This document shows positions 1 to 6,724 of a stretch of 13,199 nt of DNA, in pieces. This DNA is from Chloroflexota bacterium (GTDB lineage Bacteria; Chloroflexota; Dehalococcoidia; JABGRK01). Where the stretch lies: positions 1 through 13,199 of the forward strand of contig DAOUZV010000013.1 of assembly GCA_030665485.1 (NCBI GenBank), in the 5' to 3' direction. How positions within the stretch are numbered: the stretch's first letter is position 1; every line of letters begins with the position of its first letter. The notes beneath the pieces are model-generated. The model saw only the letters and a list, made by a program, of their open reading frames with translations, did no database searches and was not told where the DNA came from. A program made the translations under genes and the position numbers.

Positions 1-102
1 CCTGTTCTTCAAAGCGTTATAAGCAAATTGCATCGCCGGTGCTTTGTTCTTCTTTTTTGCCTTGGACCGCCCTTTTCTGACTAGTTGACTGATCGTTGGC
101 AA
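1..102 (-). CDS. rpsL: 30S ribosomal protein S12, N-terminal part (cut by window edge)
   Basis: Reading the minus strand from a TTG at 102-100 gives 34 open codons to the window edge. The start, MPTISQLVRKGRSKAKKK, matches the conserved beginning of S12 (Thermus-type PTINQLVRKGR). S12 is a small-subunit protein of the decoding centre. A strong AAGGAG lies at 110-115, seven bases before the TTG, which fixes this start. After the conserved APA segment the chain continues MQFAYNALKNR instead of running directly into the PQKRGVC block seen in E. coli and Thermus. It therefore carries an insertion there, which I recall from Chloroflexota S12 proteins but cannot verify. The rest of the gene lies left of the window. 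It is transcribed divergently from glmM, with its own promoter at 265-293. Confidence 0.92.
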   Translation of the reverse strand, partial: MPTISQLVRKGRSKAKKKNKAPAMQFAYNALKNR

Positions 103-258
103 CTGCTCTCTCCTTATTATTTCAATTCAGCAAAAAGCCGACCTTTTACCTTCCCAGCGCTATCTTTAGGGGGAAGATAAGGCCGGACTATCAGACCGAC
201 AAACCTTACCCGTCGGTACCTATTTCATCCGTAGTCTCAATCCTATTACGGACGCTAA
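103..258 (-). promoter_or_regulatory. Structured 5' leader of rpsL
   Basis: If transcription starts just downstream of the -10 box at 265-270, the rpsL mRNA has a leader of about 155 nt. It holds three perfect 6-bp inverted repeats: TACGGA/TCCGTA arms at 247-252 and 228-233, ACCGAC/GTCGGT arms at 212-217 and 195-200, and CTTCCC/GGGAAG arms at 171-176 and 150-155. The ribosome binding site at 110-115 follows. Ribosomal protein operons are often feedback-regulated through leader RNA structure, so this is a candidate r-protein leader. Only the repeats are seen; regulation is inferred. No intrinsic terminator with a clean T-run is evident. Confidence 0.4.
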
Positions 259-264
259 TAGAGA

Positions 265-293
265 AGTTTATCACTATTTTTAAGCTTTGTCAA
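265..293 (-). promoter_or_regulatory. Sigma70-type promoter for rpsL
   Basis: On the minus strand a perfect -35 box TTGACA (293-288) is followed after exactly 17 bases by TAAACT (270-265), a 4/6 match to TATAAT. It points at rpsL and is the strongest promoter-like match in the left intergenic region. Confidence 0.65.
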
Positions 294-340
294 TACAACA
301 TAAATACAATATATAGGCGGTAAGCGTGGTATTGACAAAG
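285..340. repeat. 12-bp perfect inverted repeat containing both divergent -35 boxes
   Basis: CTTTGTCAATAC (285-296) and GTATTGACAAAG (329-340) are perfect reverse complements separated by 32 bp. Each arm contains the TTGACA of one of the two divergent promoters, but the identity extends three bases on each side of the hexamer. It may be a shared regulator site or a coincidental extension of two consensus -35 elements. Confidence 0.6.
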
Positions 341-360
341 TAGGTATGGTGTGCTAGTTT
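332..360 (+). promoter_or_regulatory. Putative sigma70 promoter for the glm cluster
   Basis: TTGACA at 332-337, a 17-base spacer, then TAGTTT at 355-360 (3/6 match to TATAAT). The -35 is perfect and the -10 is weak. It would give a leader of about 90 nt before glmM. An AT-only 12-bp palindrome at 412-423 lies further down but has no -35 partner at the right distance. Confidence 0.5.
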
Positions 361-429
361 TAGTTCAGTCACAATTCCATCGTTAACTAACTAGGTAAGT
401 AAACCTGAACTATTTTATAAAATGACAAG

Positions 430-446
430 GTTAGCATCAAGCTAAC
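430..446 (+). promoter_or_regulatory. Hairpin just upstream of glmM start
   Basis: GTTAGC (430-435), a five-base loop and GCTAAC (441-446) form a perfect 6-bp stem ending 10 bases before the glmM ATG. No Shine-Dalgarno sequence is visible between it and the start codon, so the hairpin sits where ribosome loading would occur. A regulatory role is inferred only from position. Confidence 0.4.
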
Positions 447-456
447 GAAAGCCAAC

Positions 457-1824
457 ATGAACCTTTTTGGCAGCAGCGGAATAAGGGACATAGTGGATGG
501 GAAACTTACCCCTGAGTTCTGTTTGGCTGTCTCCAAGGCGATAGGCACTACGCTTCCACAAACTGCGCAGGTCTGCATTGCAACCGATGCACGTATAACC
601 AGAGACGTTGTCAAAACCGCCGTAACTACAGGGCTGCTATATTGCGGAATAGATGTGGTTGATTTCGGCATTATACCCACACCGGCACTGGCATTGCTCA
701 CTAGGGAGATGGGGTTTGATTCCGGCATAATGATAACCGCCTCGCATAATCCACCGGAGTTCAACGGCATAAAATTGTTCAATGGTAATTCTTTGGGTTA
801 CAGCCAAGCGCAGGAAGAAAGAATAGAGAATATATTCTTTAGCAATAAGTTCAGAGCATCTAGCTGGAGCGGTGTTGGTTTACTCACGGTGGCCAATGGA
901 GTGAGTGAGGAGTACTTCAAGTATATCAGAAGGAAGCTGCCGGTTATGAGTGGCAACGGCTTGAAAGTAGTGGTGGACCCTGGTAACGGAGCTGCATCTA
1001 ATTTCGCCAGCAGATTTTTAAGGGATCTTGGGTATGATGTGCTGGCCATAAACGATGAGCCGGATGGTATGTTCCCCAACCGAAGTTCTGAACCAAAAGA
1101 GGACACACTGGTAAAAACGATCGATTTCCTTTGTGATAAAGATGCGGATCTGGCCGTCTGCTACGATGGCGATGCCGACAGGGTGGTTTTTTGCGATAGA
1201 GACGGTTTTTTGGGCTATAACGAGATGGTTGCCTTTATTTCAAGACTGGTGCTCAAGAAGAGTATGAGCCGGAAGGTGGCAACCACGGTAGAGACGGGCA
1301 GATTGCTCGATCTGGCTCTGGCTGATCTGGGAGGTGAAGTTATCCGCGGCAGGGTGGGAGATGTAAACGTCGCCCACTTGGTACGTGAACACGATGCGGC
1401 TATCGGGGTGGAGCAGGTTGGAGTCTATATCATGCCGGAACTGGGGTACTACCCGGATAGCATGTATGCTACCGCCCTTCTCTTAAACGAAATCAGACAT
1501 GCTGGTGAGATAAGAGAGACTTGCCGGCAATGGCCGGAACTCTTTTTTGGCAAAGCTAAAATAGCCTGTGCCGATATTGCCAAGCAAATGGTGATGGATA
1601 CCATGAGAGATAGCTATCAAGTACCGCTGGTGAAAGAGACGAATACACTTGATGGGATTAGGTACGAACTGGATGATGCGTGGCTGCTTGTCCGTCCCAG
1701 TGGAACCGAGCCGGTGATAAGGGTTATAGCTGAAGCTGAGTCGGAAGACAAAATGAATAATCTATTAAAAGAGGCGACAAAACAGGTTCGTGAACTTGTT
1801 GAACTATCGGAGGCCCCAGCTTGA
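457..1824 (+). CDS. glmM: Phosphoglucosamine mutase-like phosphohexomutase
   Basis: This 455-residue protein belongs to the alpha-D-phosphohexomutase family and most likely converts glucosamine-6-P to glucosamine-1-P in the cytosol. The N-terminal LFGSSGIRD is typical. The active-site phosphoserine loop is TASHNPPEFNGIK (Ser96), the Mg-binding loop is DGDADR (237-242), and the C-terminal phosphate-binding loop is RPSGTEP (413-419), so all four domains are present at normal length. The sugar-binding loop is odd: family members usually show GE-x-SG, but here the chain reads GVEQVGVY (317-324), with Glu kept and Ser replaced by Val. The role as GlmM rather than phosphomannomutase rests on the adjacent GlmU-like and glmS genes. 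The ATG start gives the standard N-terminus but lacks a clear Shine-Dalgarno. Its stop overlaps the next gene's start as TTGA. Confidence 0.88.
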   Translation: MNLFGSSGIRDIVDGKLTPEFCLAVSKAIGTTLPQTAQVCIATDARITRDVVKTAVTTGLLYCGIDVVDFGIIPTPALALLTREMGFDSGIMITASHNPPEFNGIKLFNGNSLGYSQAQEERIENIFFSNKFRASSWSGVGLLTVANGVSEEYFKYIRRKLPVMSGNGLKVVVDPGNGAASNFASRFLRDLGYDVLAINDEPDGMFPNRSSEPKEDTLVKTIDFLCDKDADLAVCYDGDADRVVFCDRDGFLGYNEMVAFISRLVLKKSMSRKVATTVETGRLLDLALADLGGEVIRGRVGDVNVAHLVREHDAAIGVEQVGVYIMPELGYYPDSMYATALLLNEIRHAGEIRETCRQWPELFFGKAKIACADIAKQMVMDTMRDSYQVPLVKETNTLDGIRYELDDAWLLVRPSGTEPVIRVIAEAESEDKMNNLLKEATKQVRELVELSEAPA

Positions 1825-3101
1825 AGGTAGTCTTTTTATGTGGCGGAATTGGGAAACGCATGTTTCCGATAACTCATGATAAGTTTTTGCTTAAATTTTT
1901 AGGTAAACCATTGCTTGCGCATCAGATTGAAATGGCGACTAAATTGGGGCTGAATGATTATGTGTTTGTTTGCAACCCACATAACATAGAAAAAGTGTCA
2001 AATATAGCCGCCGGTTATTCCGGCATCAGTGCGAGCTATGCTATTCAGCAAGAGTCGCTTGGGATTGCCGATGCATTACAGAGCGCAGCCGGTAGTTTAA
2101 ATGAAGAGATATTGGTGGTTAACCCCAACGATGTTTTCGATCAGTCGGCGTTTTTGAGTATCATGAACGAATACAATAAAAATGGCGCTGTTTCGTATCT
2201 TTTGGGCTATGAGGTTAATGATTATTTCCCCGGCGGCTATATGGAGATAAATGAGAGCAATGAGCTTAAGAGCATAGTGGAAAAACCGGGCAGAGGAAAT
2301 GAACCCAGCAATCTGGTCAATATTGTGGTACATATTCATACAGATAGCAATAAACTTTTGGATTGCTTGAAGCAGGTTGAGACGGACGAGGACAATGCTT
2401 ACGAGATGGCGATAGGCCTTATGGCCAAAACTGGAGACAAGGTAAAAGTGGTAAACTATGATGGGACTTGGTCAGCAATCAAGTATCCCTGGCATATTAC
2501 TGCCCTTGCCGAGCATTTCTTAGGGCAGGCTGAGGGGCATATATCGCCAACGGCAAAGATTTCTGATAGGGCTGTTGTCGATGGTAAGGTAATTATCGAG
2601 GATGGCGTCAAAATTCTTGAGAACGCTGTTGTCAGGGGGCCTTGTTATATCGGCAAGAATTCGGTAATTGGTAATAACACATTGATTCGGGATGGGTGCC
2701 ACATAGGAGATGATTGTGTGATTGGACATTCCACCGAAATCAAGCATTCGTATGTTGATGACGGATGCTGGTTCCACTCCAACTATGTGGGCGATTCGAT
2801 ACTAGGCAAAGGCTGTTCTTTGGGTGCTGGCACCGTGACTGCAAACTGGCGCTTTGATGAGAAGAACGTTGCTATTAAAGTAGGCGGAGATGTGGTAGAT
2901 ACCAATCAGGGCAAGTTCGGCACTATTATGGGAGAAGGCTGTAAAACGGGTATAAACGTAAGCATTATGCCTGGTGTTAGAATAGGTGCTAACGCAGTGG
3001 TGGGTCCGCACGTTAATCTAGTAGAGGACCTTGAGCCAAACAAGCTGATTGTAGCGGAAACCCGGTATAGAACAATAAACAGGAATATTTTGGGTATATA
3101 G
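1821..3101 (+). CDS. glmU: GlmU-like sugar-1-phosphate nucleotidyltransferase / acyltransferase
   Basis: This 426-residue, two-domain protein is predicted to convert glucosamine-1-P to UDP-GlcNAc by acetylation and uridylylation. Residues 1 to about 235 are a nucleotidyltransferase with LCGGIGKRMFPIT (6-18), Lys21 and a GKP element (28-30). NPND (101-104) sits where the metal-binding Asp is expected, and EKP is at 154-156. Residues from about 240 on contain repeated hexapeptides of a left-handed beta-helix, including CYIGKNSVIGNNTLI and GAGTVTANWRFD. This resembles archaeal bifunctional Glc-1-P/GlcNAc-1-P enzymes (Sulfolobus ST0452 type) more than E. coli GlmU, from memory. It starts with TTG at 1821, supported by CGGAGG at 1808-1813 seven bases upstream, and overlaps glmM by four bases, suggesting translational coupling. 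A dTDP- or UDP-glucose enzyme is the main alternative. Confidence 0.8.
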   Translation: MKVVFLCGGIGKRMFPITHDKFLLKFLGKPLLAHQIEMATKLGLNDYVFVCNPHNIEKVSNIAAGYSGISASYAIQQESLGIADALQSAAGSLNEEILVVNPNDVFDQSAFLSIMNEYNKNGAVSYLLGYEVNDYFPGGYMEINESNELKSIVEKPGRGNEPSNLVNIVVHIHTDSNKLLDCLKQVETDEDNAYEMAIGLMAKTGDKVKVVNYDGTWSAIKYPWHITALAEHFLGQAEGHISPTAKISDRAVVDGKVIIEDGVKILENAVVRGPCYIGKNSVIGNNTLIRDGCHIGDDCVIGHSTEIKHSYVDDGCWFHSNYVGDSILGKGCSLGAGTVTANWRFDEKNVAIKVGGDVVDTNQGKFGTIMGEGCKTGINVSIMPGVRIGANAVVGPHVNLVEDLEPNKLIVAETRYRTINRNILGI

Positions 3102-3112
3102 TGGGTATATAG
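3091..3112 (+). repeat. 11-bp tandem duplication at the glmU/glmS junction
   Basis: TGGGTATATAG occurs twice back to back (3091-3101 and 3102-3112). The first copy encodes the last residues and the TAG stop of the GlmU-like gene. The second fills the gap right before the glmS ATG at 3114. It is a perfect duplication and probably a replication slippage product. Confidence 0.9.
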
Positions 3113-3113
3113 A

Positions 3114-4886
3114 ATGTGTGGAATAGTAGGGTTTATAGGTAAGGAGCAGGCATCGCCCGTGGTGCTACGAGCTTTAACCAAGCTGGAGTACCGAGGCTAT
3201 GATTCGGCTGGTGTTGCCTCTATCAGCGACAGTAAAATATTACTGAAGAAGGACGTGGGCAAGATAGCCGAAGTTCAGGGTAAGTATGCGCTGGATGGGC
3301 TACCGGGCACTATCGCCATTGGGCATGTACGCTGGGCCACACATGGCAAAGTCACTGTAGCCAATGCCCATCCGCATATGGACTGCGATGGTAAGATCGC
3401 AGTGGTGCACAACGGAATCATCGAGAACTACCAGGAGCTGCGCCATCAGTTGGAGGGCGACCATAAATTCGTCTCCGATACCGATACAGAAATCGTGTGC
3501 CACTTGATCGAGACGTACATGCGCATGGGCAATTCGCTGGAGCAGGCAGTGATAGCAGCAATCCAGCAACTGGTTGGTTCCTATGCTCTGGCGGTGATCT
3601 CGGTTGACGAGCCGAATAAGATAGTAGCGGTGCGTAAAAGCAGCCCGCTGGTAATAGGCATCGGTGATGGTGAGTACTTCGTTGCCAGCGATGCACTTTC
3701 CTTCTTGGACAAGACCAACCAGGTGATATTTATGGAGGACGACGAGGTTGCTGTCATCGCAGGTGATGGTGTAGATATTTATAACAAGAAGGGCAAGCAT
3801 GTAAACAGAAAACCGACCAAGATTGAGTGGGAGTGGGACCAGGCGAGCAAGAACGGACATGATTACTTCATGCTCAAGGAGATAATCGAAGGGCCCGAGG
3901 CTATACAGAATGCGGCGACTCAGGACAAGAAGCATGTAATGGATGTTGCCATGACCATCCTGCGGGCAGAACAAGTGGTGATAACCGCCTGTGGTTCCTC
4001 GCGTTATGCCGCACTAATAGGCAGATACCTGTTCTCCCAGCTTGCAGGCAAGTTCTGTGACGTGGTTATGGCCTCAGAGTTTCAGTATTTTGCCAGTTCC
4101 ATTGACAAACACACCGTGGTGATAGCGGTATCCCAGAGCGGCGAGACCGCCGATGTGATGGAGGGCGTAAAGATGGCCAGGGACAAGGGGGCCAAGATAA
4201 TATCCATAGTAAACGTACCCGGCTCATCGTTAGCCAGGATAGCTCATAAGGCCTTGTATCTTAATTGCGGTCCGGAGATATGTGTTGCCGCCACCAAGTC
4301 GTTCATCGCCCAGTTGGTTATCTTCTATCTGCTCTCCTTTGCCATGATGAATAAGCTAGATCAGGGGACTAAGCAGCTGAAGGGTTTGTCTGTGGGAGTC
4401 AATGGCAGTTTTGATGAGAATAGTCAGAAGCTGATGGTGTTGGCGGACAAGCTGCATGAGCAGGGGAACTTTTATTATATAGCCAGGGGCATCAACTTCG
4501 CCATGGCGTCTGAGGGGGCGCTTAAACTCAAGGAGCTATCTTATATCCATGCCGAGGGTATGCCTGCCGGAGAACTGAAGCACGGCACCATAGCGCTTAT
4601 TGAGGAAGGCACGCCCGTGGTGGCCATCTGTCCTAACGATGAGACCTACCACGAGACGGTGTCCAATGCTATAGAGACCAAGGCACGAGGCGCTTTTATC
4701 ATTGGAGTTTCCGATAGAGACAACGAGGTATATGATGCTTGGATAAAGGTGCCGGAGGTTGAGGATATATTCTACCCACTATCGGTAGTATTACCGCTGC
4801 AGCTGCTGGCCTACTATCTGGCGGTAAGGCTGGGCAAAGACCCGGACAAACCCCGCAACCTTGCCAAATCTGTTACCGTTAAGTAA
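3114..4886 (+). CDS. glmS: Glutamine--fructose-6-phosphate aminotransferase (isomerizing)
   Basis: This 590-residue enzyme makes glucosamine-6-P from fructose-6-P and glutamine, the first committed step to UDP-GlcNAc. The N-terminal class II glutaminase domain starts MCGIVGF, so Cys2 becomes the N-terminal nucleophile after Met removal. It also shows EYRGYDSAG (25-33), HVRWATHG (71-78), HNGIIENY (99-106) and SDTDTE (121-126). Two SIS isomerase domains follow: CGSSRYAA near 293, VSQSGETAD near 349, then ELSYIHAEGMPAGELKHG. The C-terminus is the classical LAKSVTVK with the catalytic Lys. KHG is followed by Thr where E. coli has Pro, a small change. There is no clear Shine-Dalgarno; only a weak GTGGG precedes the ATG. 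It lies 12 bases after the previous stop, so co-transcription is likely, supplying substrate to the GlmM-like enzyme. Confidence 0.97.
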   Translation: MCGIVGFIGKEQASPVVLRALTKLEYRGYDSAGVASISDSKILLKKDVGKIAEVQGKYALDGLPGTIAIGHVRWATHGKVTVANAHPHMDCDGKIAVVHNGIIENYQELRHQLEGDHKFVSDTDTEIVCHLIETYMRMGNSLEQAVIAAIQQLVGSYALAVISVDEPNKIVAVRKSSPLVIGIGDGEYFVASDALSFLDKTNQVIFMEDDEVAVIAGDGVDIYNKKGKHVNRKPTKIEWEWDQASKNGHDYFMLKEIIEGPEAIQNAATQDKKHVMDVAMTILRAEQVVITACGSSRYAALIGRYLFSQLAGKFCDVVMASEFQYFASSIDKHTVVIAVSQSGETADVMEGVKMARDKGAKIISIVNVPGSSLARIAHKALYLNCGPEICVAATKSFIAQLVIFYLLSFAMMNKLDQGTKQLKGLSVGVNGSFDENSQKLMVLADKLHEQGNFYYIARGINFAMASEGALKLKELSYIHAEGMPAGELKHGTIALIEEGTPVVAICPNDETYHETVSNAIETKARGAFIIGVSDRDNEVYDAWIKVPEVEDIFYPLSVVLPLQLLAYYLAVRLGKDPDKPRNLAKSVTVK

Positions 4887-4963
4887 ACTTGTGCATAAGT
4901 AGCACGTTTGATTTCTCCTTATATTTATTTTGGTGGTAATGGTGCGACTGTTGGCTGGTTATT

Positions 4964-6217
4964 ATGTATAGAGCGACAATAATAATTCCGACATACAACG
5001 AGGAAGCGAATATCGAAAAGCTCATTACGCGAATCGTTGCTGCCTGCCCTAATTGCTGCATGATCGTCGTGGACGACAATTCTTCGGACCAAACTCAGTC
5101 AATTGTACAAAGGCTTTCCAAAAACTACCCCGTTAGGCTGATAACAAGAAATGAGCGCGGATTATCCTCGGCTGTTGTTGAGGGAATCAGACACGCCGAT
5201 ACAAGTAGTGTTGTTGTTATCGACGCCGACCTGCAGCATCCTCCCGAAGTAATTCCTGATTTGCTTTCGGCATTGGACAAAGGAAATGTAATTGCTATCG
5301 GATCGCGATATTGTAAAGGTGGTGGTATAAAGGGCTGGTCAACCTTCAGAAGGCTGGTTAGCCGTGTGGCAAACTCACTTGGGTTTCCGGTTGTTCCCAG
5401 CGTCAAAGATAGAACATCCGGTTTTTTTGCATTCAAGCGGGAGGTGGCACCTGCGCTGAACAGGTTGAATATACAAGGTTTCAAGATTCTTTTAGAATTT
5501 CTGGCGCTGCGTAAGACATGTGCTATAGCCGAGGTGCCTTTCACTTTCGAAATCAGGGCCGGCGGGGAGTCCAAGTTTGGATTCAAACAGGTGTGGGAAT
5601 ATATAAGGCAGCTGGTGCGCCTTTATTCGCAGATACCCAGAGGGATTACTGCCGAGGATTATGAGTGGCACAGCTTTTATAAAGGTCATTTCATTCAGAA
5701 ATGGTGGAAGAAGTCTGTTGCCAAAAAGATATGGAGTTTCATTCCTCCTGGAGAGGGATCGCTGCTTGATGTGGGTTGTGGCTCATCTCCTATGATAGCG
5801 GAGTATCCGAATGCGGTCGGTCTTGATTTAAATCCACTCAAACTCAAATTTCTTACGGCCAATCTGCCTGCTCACTCCTTTGCCAATATGGATGCCAGAA
5901 ACCTTGCTATCGTATCGGAAAGTTTCGATGGCGTTATATGCAGTGAAGTGCTGGAGCATATTCATGATCCGGAACTTGTGATAAAGGAAATATCCAGGGT
6001 TCTGAAAAACGGGGGCAAAGCGGTTATAGCTACTCCGGACTACTCGCGATTTTTATGGCGTGTGGCTGAGAGGTTCACCCCGTATGAAGAAGATCATGTG
6101 TATAAGTTTAGCAGGAAGAATCTTGAGGAACTTTGCGTCAAGCACAATCTGACGCCTGTAGCTCATAAATATGTAGCTATGTGTGATCTTGTAGAATTGT
6201 TCGTCAAATCAGCTTAA
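4964..6217 (+). CDS. Fused GT2 glycosyltransferase and SAM-dependent methyltransferase
   Basis: This is one 417-residue chain with two enzymes. Residues 1 to about 225 are a family 2 glycosyltransferase like polyprenyl-phosphate mannosyl/glucosyltransferases (DPM1 type): IIIPTYNEE (6-14), VVDDNSSD (35-42), the donor/metal motif DADLQHPPE (87-95), GSRYCKGGG (113-121) and DRTSGFFAFKR (149-159). There is no C-terminal membrane anchor. Residues from about 235 on form a class I methyltransferase: motif I LLDVGCGSSP (267-276), acidic GLDLNP (286-291), SEVLEHIHDP (327-336) and VLKNGGKAVIATP (346-358). The likely job is making or decorating lipid-linked surface sugars; the sugar and methyl acceptor are unknown. 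It follows glmS by 77 bases with no clear promoter or Shine-Dalgarno. Its stop faces the protease stop of the convergent operon 9 bp away. Confidence 0.87.
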   Translation: MYRATIIIPTYNEEANIEKLITRIVAACPNCCMIVVDDNSSDQTQSIVQRLSKNYPVRLITRNERGLSSAVVEGIRHADTSSVVVIDADLQHPPEVIPDLLSALDKGNVIAIGSRYCKGGGIKGWSTFRRLVSRVANSLGFPVVPSVKDRTSGFFAFKREVAPALNRLNIQGFKILLEFLALRKTCAIAEVPFTFEIRAGGESKFGFKQVWEYIRQLVRLYSQIPRGITAEDYEWHSFYKGHFIQKWWKKSVAKKIWSFIPPGEGSLLDVGCGSSPMIAEYPNAVGLDLNPLKLKFLTANLPAHSFANMDARNLAIVSESFDGVICSEVLEHIHDPELVIKEISRVLKNGGKAVIATPDYSRFLWRVAERFTPYEEDHVYKFSRKNLEELCVKHNLTPVAHKYVAMCDLVELFVKSA

Positions 6218-6226
6218 ATACCGTGC

Positions 6227-6700
6227 TCACGTTTTGATTTTGAGTTCCTTGAGCACCATATCAACAGCTACTGGTATAGCAGCTTCCACGGCCGGGGTGC
6301 ACTCTTCGCAGAAAGTGAGTATTTCCTCAACCTCAATGGCGAAGATGGCGTAATCGTCTGGCATCTTCAGGCCGACCTTGTTGCCGAATTCAATTGCTGT
6401 GGCAAAGTTCACGTCGTGGGGATTGGTGGCGTAGCGAGTCCGGTTGAAATCGGCTTCGGTGAGTTTGTATATCGTACCTGGTTTGCCATCCTTCGTCTGG
6501 ATTGCATCGACGATGATAGCCCTGTCGTATCCGGTGATGGTTTCCATCAGGCGCAACCCACCCAAACTTGATTCGATGATGGTGTATTCCGCCGAGTCCA
6601 GTTTGTCCCGAAGCTCTCTGACAACGCGAATCCCCACGCTGTCATCGCTCAAGATGGGATTTCCCATCCCCAAGACTATTGTCTTTGTTTTATCAGCCAT
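6227..6700 (-). CDS. [NiFe] hydrogenase maturation protease
   Basis: This 157-residue HybD/HycI-type endopeptidase removes the C-terminal tail of the hydrogenase large subunit after Ni insertion. The signature GMGNPILSDDSVG (11-23) matches the family GxGNxxxxDDxxG. Asp65 in IIVDAIQ and His95 in NPHDVNF sit where HybD's Ni ligands Asp62 and His93 are expected, along with an acidic residue in the first motif. It is the last gene of the operon, 24 bases after mvhA, its presumed substrate. The only Shine-Dalgarno-like sequence is AGGA about 12 bases upstream, so translation may be weaker than for the other operon genes. The next Met lies inside the signature motif, so this start is well supported. 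Confidence 0.93.
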   Translation of the reverse strand: MADKTKTIVLGMGNPILSDDSVGIRVVRELRDKLDSAEYTIIESSLGGLRLMETITGYDRAIIVDAIQTKDGKPGTIYKLTEADFNRTRYATNPHDVNFATAIEFGNKVGLKMPDDYAIFAIEVEEILTFCEECTPAVEAAIPVAVDMVLKELKIKT

Positions 6701-6724
6701 TTGCGTGGGGATTCCTATTTATAC

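Noticed and set aside
96..323. 75-codon plus-strand frame left of glmM
   Set aside because: It lies over the rpsL start, its leader and both promoters, has no ribosome binding site, and its product resembles no family I know.
387..1106. Minus-strand frames opposite the glmM start region
   Set aside because: They are antisense to a clearly conserved phosphohexomutase and have low-complexity, unrecognisable products.
3300..3974. 224-codon minus-strand frame opposite glmS
   Set aside because: It lies fully antisense to the glutaminase domain; the length comes from codon bias in glmS. No family motif or Shine-Dalgarno was seen.
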